Positions 33,581 to 42,340 of a DNA stretch of 64,000 nt are shown in pieces. The stretch is from an uncultured Lentisphaerota bacterium (GTDB taxonomy: Bacteria; Verrucomicrobiota; Kiritimatiellia; CAIQIC01): the NCBI GenBank assembly GCA_903889245.1, contig CAISWQ010000102.1:101978-165977 (forward strand), written 5' to 3'. Position numbers and translations under genes: made by a program. The notes under the pieces were generated by a model. That model saw only the letters and a list, made by a program, of their open reading frames with translations. It did not search any database and was not told where the DNA came from. Position 1 is the first letter of the stretch; the number at the start of each line of letters is the position of its first letter.

Positions 33581-35788
33581 ATGACTGAACAAAATACAAT
33601 TCCATCCGACCCGTCACAACATGAAGAATGGCTTCTCGCCCAGCTCGAAAAGTTGCCGGACGCCGCGCCGGTACTGCTGGATTTTCTCGATACGCAGGCC
33701 GCACAGGGGCGTCTGGAGCAGGCCGATCCGTGGTCAGACATGCTGCTGGAGGCGCTGGTGGAGCGCGGGGCGCTCGCCCCGGCGGTGGAATGCGTCCGCC
33801 GCCGCGCCGCGTGGTGGCTGGGCGCGCCGGAGAAGCGCGCCCAGTGGCTCAAGCTCGCCCAGCGGGCGCTTTCGCCCGCGCGCGAACTGCAGGGCCTCGT
33901 CCAGCACGCCGGTTTCGAGGCGCCGGTGACGACCACCGAATGCTTCCGCCGCCTGAACCTGCTGCTGTTGCTCAAGCCGGGGTTAATGTGCCTCGACAAG
34001 ACGTGGGGCTTCGGCGTGGTGCGGAGCGTGGATGTCTTCTACGGCCGCGTGACGATTGACTTCGAGAAGAAGCGCGGCCACGAGATGTCGCTGGCCTATG
34101 TGGCGGAGGCGCTGCAACTGCCGGCGCCCGACCACATCATGGTGCTGCGTCACCAGCAGCCCGACGAGCTGAAGGTGATGGTGCAGGGCGACGCCGCCGA
34201 GGTTGTCCGCCGCGCGCTGCGCAGCTACGGCGCCCTGACCGCCGACGCGCTCCAGAAGCGGCTCGTGCCAGACATCGTCGCCGAGGCCGACTGGAAGCGC
34301 TTCTGGGACGCCGCGCGCAAGGGCCTCAAGCAGGACCCGCTGGTCAAGCTGCCGGCGAAGCGCACCGAGCCCATCCAGCTTTTACAGAAGGCGCATGCCT
34401 ATGACGCGGACTGGTTCGCGATCTTCGCCAGGGAGCGCCACGTCCAGCCGATCCTCGACCACAGCGACGAACTGATTGCGGCGGGCCAGGACGTGACGTG
34501 GACCGACGCGACGCGCGCCATCGCCGCCGACCGCCTCGCCTTCGCCGCGAAGGGCGCGGGCACGCGCCACGCGGCGCAGCTCGCGCGCCTGCTGATGAAC
34601 GCCGACGCGCTCGGGCTCGCGCTGCCGGAGCAGGCGCACGTGCCAACACCCGCGATCTTCCTCGAAGCCAAGTTGCTCATCGCCACGCTGCACGACCTGC
34701 CGGTCCGCCTCGCCGCTCCGTTTCTCGACTGGCTGGCGACCAAGGATGCCACGCGCGCCGCCGAGCTGTTGCTCTCCGTCCTGCCGCAACTGGAGCTCTC
34801 CGCGTTGACCGAGGCGATGGAGTTGCTGCTCAAGGGTGACCGGGCCGAGACCGCGGCGCAGGTCTTCCGCGCCAGCGTCGCGCGGCAGAGCGCCGAGGTC
34901 GAGTTCCTGCTGTGGCTCTTCCGCCATCCCGAACAGTTGCAGACGTGGGTGCCGGACACCTGGCCGATACTCGCCGGCCTCGCGCTGACAGAACTGGAAA
35001 AAGATTACATGGGCGAGCGCCTGCGCGCGCAGAACCAACTCCGCGAACTGGTCGAGGTCGGGGACTGGGTCCGCTCCGCGCTGACGCCGATGAGCGCCGT
35101 CCAGCGGAAGGATTTCCTCGAACGCGTCAAGAAGGCGCCGAACTGGGCCGAGCTCGACCGCCGCTCCGCGATGGGCTGCATCGTCAAGCTCTTCCCCGAG
35201 CTGGCCGGCGTGTTGGCGAACAAACCGGAGGCCGCCGCCGCGCCCGCGCGGCCCGCGGTCACCGCGCGCCGCAGCTACCGCGCGCGCCAGTTGCAGTTCG
35301 AGAAGATCACCAACGTCGAGATTCCGCGGATCGCCCGCGAGATCGGCGTCGCCCGCAGCTACGGCGACCTGCGTGAGAACTTCGAGTATAAGGCCGCCAA
35401 GGAAATGCAGACGGTGCTGCTGCGCCGTCAGGCCGAACTGGAGGAGATGCTGAGCAAGGTTCAGCCGAGCGACTTCCGCGACCTGCCGTGCGACCGCGCC
35501 GGGCTCGGCACCTGCGTCACCCTGCAACACGCCGACGGCCACCGCGAGACATTCACGATCCTCGGCGAATGGGATCGTGAAGAGACGCTAGGCATCATCT
35601 CCTGCAACTCGCAGCTCGCCCGCGCCCTCGAAGGCCAAGGGGCTGGCGCGACCATCCGGATCCCCGCCCCGCAGGGCGAGGCCGAGTGCGTGCTCGCCGA
35701 GGTGAGCGGCTTGTCCGACACCATCCAGGCTTGGATCTCTTCCGAACCACCGCCGCCCGCCGACGTGGGCGCCGAGGGCCAGGCATGA
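33581..35788 (+). CDS. GreA/GreB-family protein with a long N-terminal extension
   Basis: The 735-residue protein ends in a Gre factor. A coiled-coil region near 592-610 contains SYGDLRENFEYKAAKE, which keeps the acidic tip residues that stimulate RNA polymerase transcript cleavage. The FKBP-like C-terminal domain follows (CVTLQHADGHRETFTILG, GIISCNSQLARAL). Normal GreA is about 158 residues, so roughly 565 residues lie ahead of it. That part is mostly helical and repeat-like, without a motif I recognise. ATG 33581 follows AGGAAG; an ATG at 33545 is an alternative. The gtrA start overlaps its stop by 4 bases. Confidence 0.8.
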   Translation: MTEQNTIPSDPSQHEEWLLAQLEKLPDAAPVLLDFLDTQAAQGRLEQADPWSDMLLEALVERGALAPAVECVRRRAAWWLGAPEKRAQWLKLAQRALSPARELQGLVQHAGFEAPVTTTECFRRLNLLLLLKPGLMCLDKTWGFGVVRSVDVFYGRVTIDFEKKRGHEMSLAYVAEALQLPAPDHIMVLRHQQPDELKVMVQGDAAEVVRRALRSYGALTADALQKRLVPDIVAEADWKRFWDAARKGLKQDPLVKLPAKRTEPIQLLQKAHAYDADWFAIFARERHVQPILDHSDELIAAGQDVTWTDATRAIAADRLAFAAKGAGTRHAAQLARLLMNADALGLALPEQAHVPTPAIFLEAKLLIATLHDLPVRLAAPFLDWLATKDATRAAELLLSVLPQLELSALTEAMELLLKGDRAETAAQVFRASVARQSAEVEFLLWLFRHPEQLQTWVPDTWPILAGLALTELEKDYMGERLRAQNQLRELVEVGDWVRSALTPMSAVQRKDFLERVKKAPNWAELDRRSAMGCIVKLFPELAGVLANKPEAAAAPARPAVTARRSYRARQLQFEKITNVEIPRIAREIGVARSYGDLRENFEYKAAKEMQTVLLRRQAELEEMLSKVQPSDFRDLPCDRAGLGTCVTLQHADGHRETFTILGEWDREETLGIISCNSQLARALEGQGAGATIRIPAPQGEAECVLAEVSGLSDTIQAWISSEPPPPADVGAEGQA

Positions 35789-36279
35789 AGCACCTGCTCA
35801 AGCAGTTCACGCAGCGCGAGGCGAGCAACCAGATCCAGTTCATCAAGTATGCCATCGCTGGCGGCATCGCCACGGTGGTGGACATGGTGACCTTCTCGCT
35901 CTGTGCGTGGCTGCTGCTGCCGGCGCTCTCCGAAAACGAACTGATTGTGAAACTGTTCCATGTGCAGGTCCCGCAGCTCAGCGACCAACTGCGCGCATGG
36001 CACTTCGCCGGTGATATGGCGATCGCGTTCCTCTTTTCGAACACCACTGCCTACCTGATAGACGTGGCGTGGGTTTTCCATCCCGGCCGCCATTCGCGTT
36101 GGATGGAATTCCTGTTGTTCTTTGGCGTCTCCCTGACCTCCTCGGTGATTGGCACCGGCCTCGGCTGGGCGCTGATCCGCTGGTTCGGCATGGGTGCGGT
36201 GGCGGCCTACATCGCCAAGGCTGGCGCCGCGCTCGCGATCAACTACGCCGGCCGCAAGTTCTTTGTCTTCCAGCGGTGA
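35785..36279 (+). CDS. GtrA-family membrane protein
   Basis: The 164-residue product has four hydrophobic segments in the GtrA pattern. It starts with QFIKYAIAGGIATVVDMVTF, includes NTTAYLIDVAWVFHP, and ends with NYAGRKFFVFQR. GtrA-like proteins help move undecaprenyl-linked sugars across the inner membrane. ATG 35785 overlaps the Gre-like gene stop (ATGA), so it is coupled to that gene. malQ begins 4 bases after its stop. The link between the Gre-like gene and envelope sugar genes is odd. Confidence 0.88.
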   Translation: MKHLLKQFTQREASNQIQFIKYAIAGGIATVVDMVTFSLCAWLLLPALSENELIVKLFHVQVPQLSDQLRAWHFAGDMAIAFLFSNTTAYLIDVAWVFHPGRHSRWMEFLLFFGVSLTSSVIGTGLGWALIRWFGMGAVAAYIAKAGAALAINYAGRKFFVFQR

Positions 36280-36283
36280 CGCC

Positions 36284-37831
36284 ATGGCCCTACCGCGCGC
36301 CAGCGGAGTCCTGCTGCACCCGACCTCGTTGCCGGGCCCGTGGGGCTTGGGCGAGATCGGCCCGCAAGCCGCCGCGTTCGTTCGCGACCTCGCCGCGATG
36401 CGCCAGCCCTACTGGCAGGTGCTCCCGCTCGGCCCGACCGGCTACGGCGACTCGCCCTACCAGTCCTTCTCCAGCTTCGCCGGCAATCCGCTGCTCATCA
36501 GCTTCGACACGTTGCTGGCCGAGGGCCTGCTGCTGCCCGCCGAGCTGGAAAATTTCCCGGTGCTGCCCGCGGGCCGCGCGGATTTCGGCGCGCTGATCCC
36601 CGCGCGCTGCGCCGTGCTGCGCGCGGTCACGCGCGCCTTCGCGCAGCGCGCATCCGCCGCGTTACAGGCCGAGTTCCGTGGCTTCTGCGCGCGCCACGCC
36701 GGCTGGCTGGAGGACTACGCGCTGTTCATGGCGCTCAAGGCCGCGCATGGCGGTGGGCCATGGACCGACTGGCCCGCCGGGCACGCGCGCCGCGACGCCG
36801 GCGCACTCGCCGCCGCCCGTGAGCAGTGGCGCGCCGAGCTCGAGGACGTGCGGCTGCAACAATTCCTGTTCGACCGCCAATGGCAGGCGCTGCGCCAGCT
36901 CGCGCGCGCAAACGGCATCCAGATCATCGGCGATGCGCCGATCTTCGTCGCGCAGGACAGCGCCGATGTCTGGGCCCATCGCGAGCTGTTCTTCCTCGAT
37001 GACACCGGCCGCCCGACGGTCGTCGCCGGCGTGCCGCCGGATTATTTCAGCGCCACCGGCCAGCTCTGGGGCAATCCGCTGTACCGCTGGGACGTGCATG
37101 CGCAGACCGGCTACGCGTGGTGGCTCGCGCGCCTGCGCCGCACCCTGGAACAGGTGGACCTCGTGCGCCTCGACCACTTCCGCGGCTTCGAGGCCTACTG
37201 GGAAATCCCCGCCGGCGAACCGACCGCCATCCACGGCCGCTGGGTCAAGGGCCCCGGCGCGCCTTTCCTCGCAACGGTGCGCGACGCGCTCGGCGGCCTG
37301 CCGTTGATCGCCGAGGACCTCGGCCTGATCACCGACGAGGTCCACCGCCTGCGCGACGAGTTCGCGCTGCCCGGCATGCGTATTCTGCACTTCAGCTTTG
37401 GCCATCTGGGGCACGAGCCCGCGCTGTTGCCGGAGGCGTTCCCGGAAAATTGCGCCGTCTATACCGGCACGCACGACAACGACACCACCTGCGGCTGGTT
37501 CCGCGCCGCGCCCGGCGCGCATGACACCCGCCCCGCCGCCGCCGTCCTCGCCGAGCGCCGCTACATCCTCCAGTATCTGCACAAACGCAAAGACACCGAC
37601 ATCAACTGGGCGTTCATCGAGGTCGCCTTCCGCAACCGTGCGCGGCTCGCCATCGTGCCGCTGCAAGACGTCCTGGGGCTCGGCTCCGACGCGCGGATGA
37701 ACACGCCCGGCGTGCTCGGCGGCAACTGGCAGTGGCGGATGCAGTCCGGCGCGCTCACGCGCAAACTGAAGGACCGCCTCACCCGCCTCACCGTGGCCAC
37801 CGACCGCGCCGCCAGCGCAGTTCAGGATTGA
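36284..37831 (+). CDS. malQ: 4-alpha-glucanotransferase (GH77)
   Basis: The 515-residue protein has the expected length and the GH77 catalytic residues. The nucleophile Asp is in VRLDHFRGFEAYWE (about residue 295), the acid/base Glu is in LIAEDLG (about 342), and the stabilising Asp is in THDNDT (about 396). The enzyme disproportionates maltodextrins in the cytoplasm. The end SDARMNTPG fits the family. It lies 4 bases after gtrA and 39 bases before a GT4 gene, so these probably share a transcript. Confidence 0.95.
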   Translation: MALPRASGVLLHPTSLPGPWGLGEIGPQAAAFVRDLAAMRQPYWQVLPLGPTGYGDSPYQSFSSFAGNPLLISFDTLLAEGLLLPAELENFPVLPAGRADFGALIPARCAVLRAVTRAFAQRASAALQAEFRGFCARHAGWLEDYALFMALKAAHGGGPWTDWPAGHARRDAGALAAAREQWRAELEDVRLQQFLFDRQWQALRQLARANGIQIIGDAPIFVAQDSADVWAHRELFFLDDTGRPTVVAGVPPDYFSATGQLWGNPLYRWDVHAQTGYAWWLARLRRTLEQVDLVRLDHFRGFEAYWEIPAGEPTAIHGRWVKGPGAPFLATVRDALGGLPLIAEDLGLITDEVHRLRDEFALPGMRILHFSFGHLGHEPALLPEAFPENCAVYTGTHDNDTTCGWFRAAPGAHDTRPAAAVLAERRYILQYLHKRKDTDINWAFIEVAFRNRARLAIVPLQDVLGLGSDARMNTPGVLGGNWQWRMQSGALTRKLKDRLTRLTVATDRAASAVQD

Positions 37832-37870
37832 GCAACCGCGCCGCGTTGGCTACAAAGCGCGCGGCACGGC

Positions 37871-38998
37871 ATGAAAATACTGCTCATCGAATTCCGCGAC
37901 ATCACGCACCCGGAAGCGGGCGGCGCGGAGGTCGTCCTGCAGCAGGTCTTCCGCCGGATCGTCGCCGCCGGCCACCAGGTGGACTATCTCTGCAACCATT
38001 ATCCGGGCGCGGCGCGCGAGGAACTGCGCGACGGCCTCCGCATCCTCCGCCGCGGCCGCCAACCGTATTTCAATTTTCTCGTGCCGTGGGTCTACCGCCG
38101 CGAACTGCGGCGGCATAACTACGATGTGATCGTCGAGGGCATAGACAAAGTGCCGTTCAATATGCCGTGGTTCGAGCGGCGCGTGCCGGTGGCGTGCATC
38201 GTGCCGCACCTGTTCGGCACCACGGTCTTTCGCGAGGCTTCCAAGCCGGTCGCCGCCTACGTCTACCTGCTGGAGCGCACGATCGGCCGCGCCTACCGCC
38301 ACAGCCTGTTCTCCGTGCTCTCGGAAAGCACCAAGGCCGACCTGCGCGGGCGCGGCCTGCCCGCGGCGAATATCCGCGTCATCCGCAGCGGCCTGACGCA
38401 GGAAGATTACAGCGCACCGGCGGTGAAGCCGCGTGGCGAGCATCCGCTGCTCCTCTACGTTGGCCGGCTCAAACGCTACAAGGGCATCGAACTGGGCTTC
38501 GACGCCCTCGCCCGCTTGCGCGGGAAATTTCCGCGCCTCGAGTACGCGATTGCCGGTGGCGGCGATTATCTGCCGGAGTTGCAGCGGCAGGTCGCGGCGC
38601 GCGGGCTGGCGGAGCACGTCAGCTTCCGCGGATTCGTGTCGCACGCGGAAAAGGTCGCGCTGATGCAGCGGGCTGACCTTTTGCTCTACACCTCCCCCAA
38701 GGAGGGCTGGGGCCTCTCGGTCATCGAGGCCAACGCCTGCGGTACGCCGGTGGTCGCGAGCGACTCGCCCGGCCTGCAGGAGTCGGTGCGCGATGGCGTG
38801 ACCGGCTTCCTGGTCCCGCACGGGGATGCGACCGCACTCGCAAGGCGGATGGACCAGTTGCTCTCCGAGCCCGCACTCTACGCGTCGTTCCGCCGCGCCG
38901 CGCTCGACTGGGCGCACAGCTTCACCTGGGAGCGCGCCAGCGCCGAGACGCTCGCGTTGCTCGAGGAAGCGCGCCGCCGCGGCCCGGCCCCCGCCTGA
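37871..38998 (+). CDS. GT4-family glycosyltransferase
   Basis: The 375-residue protein has the two Rossmann-like domains of GT-B fold family 4. The N-terminal part starts KILLIEFRDITHPEAGGAEVVL, and the donor-binding part contains LLYVGRLKRYKGIELG and the E-x7-E motif in SPKEGWGLSVIEANACG. It transfers a sugar from an NDP donor to a lipid or polysaccharide acceptor at the inner membrane. The acceptor is unknown. Its neighbours include gtrA and malQ on one side and lipid A genes on the other. Confidence 0.9.
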   Translation: MKILLIEFRDITHPEAGGAEVVLQQVFRRIVAAGHQVDYLCNHYPGAAREELRDGLRILRRGRQPYFNFLVPWVYRRELRRHNYDVIVEGIDKVPFNMPWFERRVPVACIVPHLFGTTVFREASKPVAAYVYLLERTIGRAYRHSLFSVLSESTKADLRGRGLPAANIRVIRSGLTQEDYSAPAVKPRGEHPLLLYVGRLKRYKGIELGFDALARLRGKFPRLEYAIAGGGDYLPELQRQVAARGLAEHVSFRGFVSHAEKVALMQRADLLLYTSPKEGWGLSVIEANACGTPVVASDSPGLQESVRDGVTGFLVPHGDATALARRMDQLLSEPALYASFRRAALDWAHSFTWERASAETLALLEEARRRGPAPA

Positions 38999-39000
38999 TG

Positions 39001-39046
39001 TTCCAAGGCTTGGAAAAACGGGGGGCTGGCTTTCCAATCCCCGGAA
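39001..39046. repeat. Palindrome array, 2 units
   Basis: TTCCAAGGCTTGGAA and TTCCAATCCCCGGAA have centres at 39008 and 39039, 31 bp apart. The array begins 3 bases after the GT4 stop and precedes the fabZ leader. Confidence 0.92.
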
Positions 39047-39145
39047 AACCGGCCGCTTTTCCGTATGGCGCGGGGCGGCGGCGTTTGCTATAAGCACCCG
39101 CGCCGCGCCTCGGGCGCTGTAAGCAACCCAATCAGGAGTCAGAGC

Positions 39146-39580
39146 GTGCATAAGATCAAATCCGAAGAGATTCCGCAGATTCTGCCGCATCGCCACCCGA
39201 TGCTGTTGGTGGACAAGGTCGTGGAGACCGATCTGCAGACGCGTATCGTCGGCCTCAAGAACGTCTCGTTCAACGAGATGTTCTTCATCGGCCACTTCCC
39301 GAACGACCCGATCATGCCGGGCGTCCTCCAGCTCGAGGCGATGGCGCAGCTCTCCGGCATTCTCCTGAACAAGATGCTCCACCGCGAGGGGCAGATTTCC
39401 TACTTCATCTCGATTGACAACGCGCGCTTCCGCCGGATCGTCCGGCCGGGTGACCAGCTCCGCATGGAGATCACCGTGCTCAAGGCCCGGCTGGGCATGT
39501 ACAAGGTCAAGGGCGTGGCCTCCGTGGATGGCGAAGTCGCCAGCGAGGCGGAGATGATGTTCGGGGCGAAGTCGGACTGA
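39146..39580 (+). CDS. fabZ: 3-hydroxyacyl-ACP dehydratase FabZ
   Basis: The 144-residue protein starts at a GTG with AGGAG about 8 bases upstream and has the normal FabZ length. The catalytic His50 is in GHFPNDPIMPGV and Glu64 in QLEAMAQLSG. FabZ dehydrates 3-hydroxyacyl-ACP in fatty acid synthesis and competes with LpxA for hydroxymyristoyl-ACP. lpxA starts 1 base after its stop. An upstream in-frame ATG at 39065 is rejected because it adds 27 non-family residues. Confidence 0.95.
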   Translation: MHKIKSEEIPQILPHRHPMLLVDKVVETDLQTRIVGLKNVSFNEMFFIGHFPNDPIMPGVLQLEAMAQLSGILLNKMLHREGQISYFISIDNARFRRIVRPGDQLRMEITVLKARLGMYKVKGVASVDGEVASEAEMMFGAKSD

Positions 39581-39581
39581 C

Positions 39582-40358
39582 ATGGGCACGCAGATCCACC
39601 CTACCGCGGTCATCGCGCCCGGCGCCGAACTCGGCGACGGTGTCGAAATCGGCCCCTACTGCGTCATCGGCGGGCACGTCCAGGTGGGCGCCGGCACGAA
39701 GCTGCTGTCGCACGTGGTGGTCGCCGGCCACACGAAGATGGGGACGGGTTGCACGCTGTTCCCGTTCGCGAGCCTCGGGCAGCAGACGCAGGACCTGAAA
39801 TTCCGTGGCGGCGCGCCACGCGTGGAGATCGGCGACCGCACGACCCTGCGCGAGTACGTGACCGTGAACGCGGCGACGAACGATGGCGATGTCACGCGCG
39901 TCGGCAGCGGTTGCCACATCATGGCCTACGCGCATGTTGCGCACGACTGCCTGGTCGGCAACGAGGTCATCATGGCCAATGCCGCGACGCTGGCGGGCCA
40001 CGTGGTCCTGGAAGACCAGGTGATCATCGGCGGGCTGTGCGGCGTCCACCAGTTCGTCCGCATCGGGCGGCTGACCATCACCGGCGGCTGCTCGAAGGTG
40101 ACGCAGGACATCCCGCCGTTCATGACGGCCGATGGTAATCCGTTGAGCGTGCATGGGCTGAACACCATCGGGATGCAGCGGCGCGGCGTCAGCGAGACCG
40201 CGGTCGCGGCGCTGAAGAAGGCCTATAAAATTCTGTATCGCGAGAACCTGACGGCCAAGGCGGCCCTGGCAAAAATCGAGGCTGGAGTCGAGCAGTGGCC
40301 GGAAGTGGCGCACCTCGTGGCGTTCGTGCGCGCTTCCGAGCGGGGCATCACCCGATGA
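39582..40358 (+). CDS. lpxA: Acyl-ACP--UDP-N-acetylglucosamine O-acyltransferase
   Basis: The 258-residue protein has the left-handed beta-helix hexapeptide pattern (IHPTAVIAPGAELGDGVEIG) and the catalytic His121 in AYAHVAHDCLVGN. LpxA catalyses the first step of lipid A synthesis, which shows this cell makes LPS. Its stop overlaps the gspD start (ATGA). This fabZ-lpxA pair is a common arrangement; the fusion of the operon to a type II secretion gene run is unusual. Confidence 0.96.
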   Translation: MGTQIHPTAVIAPGAELGDGVEIGPYCVIGGHVQVGAGTKLLSHVVVAGHTKMGTGCTLFPFASLGQQTQDLKFRGGAPRVEIGDRTTLREYVTVNAATNDGDVTRVGSGCHIMAYAHVAHDCLVGNEVIMANAATLAGHVVLEDQVIIGGLCGVHQFVRIGRLTITGGCSKVTQDIPPFMTADGNPLSVHGLNTIGMQRRGVSETAVAALKKAYKILYRENLTAKAALAKIEAGVEQWPEVAHLVAFVRASERGITR

Positions 40359-42328
40359 ACAAGCGTGGTCTCATGGCGGTGGCCTGCGCCGCGTTGCTGG
40401 GCAGCGCGGCACAAGCGCAACTGGCCGCCCCGACCAATACCGTGGCACGCGGCATCCCATCGCTCAACTTCAACTTCGACCAGGTCGAAATCCGCACGCT
40501 GGCGCGGCTCGTCGGCGAGATGACCGGCCGGCGCTTCCTCGTGGACAATACCGTGACCGGCCGCGTGACGGTGGTGACGCCCGCCCCTGTGCCGCAAGCG
40601 ACGGTCTATCCGCTGTTCCTCAACGTGCTCGAGGCGACCGGCTACTCGGTGGTCGAGCACGACCAGATGTTCCATATCGTGCCGTTGCCGGAGCGCGGAA
40701 TTTCCGCCGCCCCCCTGGCGGGCGACACCAATGCCGTGCAGGGCTTGGTGACCAAGATCATCGCGCTGCAGAATATCAGCGCCGCGGAAGTCCGCAAGGT
40801 GCTGGAACCCATGGTGCGCGGCGGCAAGGCCGGCGCACTGGCCGCGGTCGAGCAGACCAACCACCTCGTGCTGACCGATACGCGCGCGAACATCGCGCGG
40901 CTGGAGAAGATCATCGCCGAACTGGACAAGCCCGGCGCGTCGCGCGGCATCGAGATCATCAAGCTGGAGCACGCGGCGGCCGACGAGGTCGCGCAGCAGA
41001 TCAACGCGGCGCTGCGCGGCGCGGAAACCGCGGGCAGCCGGATCACGCGGCAGGTGCAGCAGCTCGGCGGCGGCGGCACCGGGCTGCCGACGGACATCGT
41101 CATCGTGGCCGCGCCGCAGGCGAACACGCTGCTGCTGGCGGGCCGGCAGTCACAGCTCACCGAGATCAAGGCGCTGATCAGGCAGATGGACGTGGAGCCG
41201 ACGCCCGCGACGGCGGGGCGGCTGAACGCGGTGTTCCTGAAATATCTGCCGGCGGCCGACGCCGCCAAAAGCCTGACCGCGCTGCTGGCCAAGACCGTGG
41301 ACAAGGACCAGCGGCAGCGTATCGCCGTGGAGGCCAACGCCGCCAACAATGCGCTGATGATCGAAGCTTCGCCCGCCGACTTCGAGCTGGTTCGCGGCCT
41401 GATCACCAAGCTCGACCAGATGCCGCAACAGGTGATGGTGGAAATCCTGATCGCCGAGGTCAGCATGGGCAAGAGCCTGAACCTCGGCGTGCAGTGGAAC
41501 CGGCTTGAGGTCCCCAGCGCGGGCGAAACCACGCCGCTCGGCCGCTTCCGGGGCACCGCCACCGACATCCTCGCCGGCGCGCTGACCAACTCGTTCCCGC
41601 AGGGGCTCGCGGTCGGGGTGGCGAACGGCAACTACACTGACGCCGCGGGCAACGTCCTGCCCAACGTGGTCGCATTCGTGACGGCGCTCGCGGGCAACAA
41701 CGATGTGAAGATCCTCTCCAACGTCCCGCTCTGGGCCCAGAACAACGTCGAGGCGAGCGTCAACGTGGTGGACAACATCCCGATCCGCAAGTCCACCATC
41801 GAGGGCGGCGCGGGCACGGCGCGCGACGTGATCCAGAACATCGAACGCATGGATGTGGGCATCAAGCTCAAGTTCACACCGCAGGTGAATCCCGATAACC
41901 AGGTGATGATGAAACTCAACCCGGCGATCGAGGCCATCTCCGATCCCGGCCCCGCCGACCAGTTCGCGCCGACCATCGCCAAGCGCGACGTGAGCACCAC
42001 CGTCACCGTGCCGGACAACGCCACGATCATCATCAGCGGCCTGATCCGCCAGGACCGCATCCAGTCGGTGAACAAGATCCCCCTGCTCGGCGATATCCCG
42101 TTGCTCGGCGTCCTGTTCCGCTCGACCAGCGAGAAGACCCAGCGCACCAACCTGCTGATCTTCGTCACGCCGCACATCGTCAGCGACATGAAGCGCGCCC
42201 TCGAACTGCAGCGCGCGCTCGAAACCAAGACCGGCCTGAACGCCGCGACCAACCTGATTCTCGCGCCCGTGCCCACAAACGCGCCGCCGCCCGCACCGAC
42301 CCACACGAAAGCCACGTTGTTTCCCTAA
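40355..42328 (+). CDS. gspD: Type II secretion system secretin GspD
   Basis: The 657-residue protein has a signal peptide (KRGLMAVACAALLGSAAQAQ), three N-terminal secretin domains (NFNFDQVEIRTLARLVGEM, IIALQNISAAEVRKVLEPM, IEIIKLEHAAADEVAQQIN) and a C-terminal secretin core ending VNKIPLLGDIPLLGVLFR with TNLLIFVTPHIV. It forms the outer-membrane channel. It is translationally coupled to lpxA and followed 12 bases later by gspE. The T2SS genes gspC, gspG and gspL-M are not in the window. Confidence 0.95.
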   Translation: MNKRGLMAVACAALLGSAAQAQLAAPTNTVARGIPSLNFNFDQVEIRTLARLVGEMTGRRFLVDNTVTGRVTVVTPAPVPQATVYPLFLNVLEATGYSVVEHDQMFHIVPLPERGISAAPLAGDTNAVQGLVTKIIALQNISAAEVRKVLEPMVRGGKAGALAAVEQTNHLVLTDTRANIARLEKIIAELDKPGASRGIEIIKLEHAAADEVAQQINAALRGAETAGSRITRQVQQLGGGGTGLPTDIVIVAAPQANTLLLAGRQSQLTEIKALIRQMDVEPTPATAGRLNAVFLKYLPAADAAKSLTALLAKTVDKDQRQRIAVEANAANNALMIEASPADFELVRGLITKLDQMPQQVMVEILIAEVSMGKSLNLGVQWNRLEVPSAGETTPLGRFRGTATDILAGALTNSFPQGLAVGVANGNYTDAAGNVLPNVVAFVTALAGNNDVKILSNVPLWAQNNVEASVNVVDNIPIRKSTIEGGAGTARDVIQNIERMDVGIKLKFTPQVNPDNQVMMKLNPAIEAISDPGPADQFAPTIAKRDVSTTVTVPDNATIIISGLIRQDRIQSVNKIPLLGDIPLLGVLFRSTSEKTQRTNLLIFVTPHIVSDMKRALELQRALETKTGLNAATNLILAPVPTNAPPPAPTHTKATLFP

Positions 42329-42340
42329 GGAGCCGCCGCC

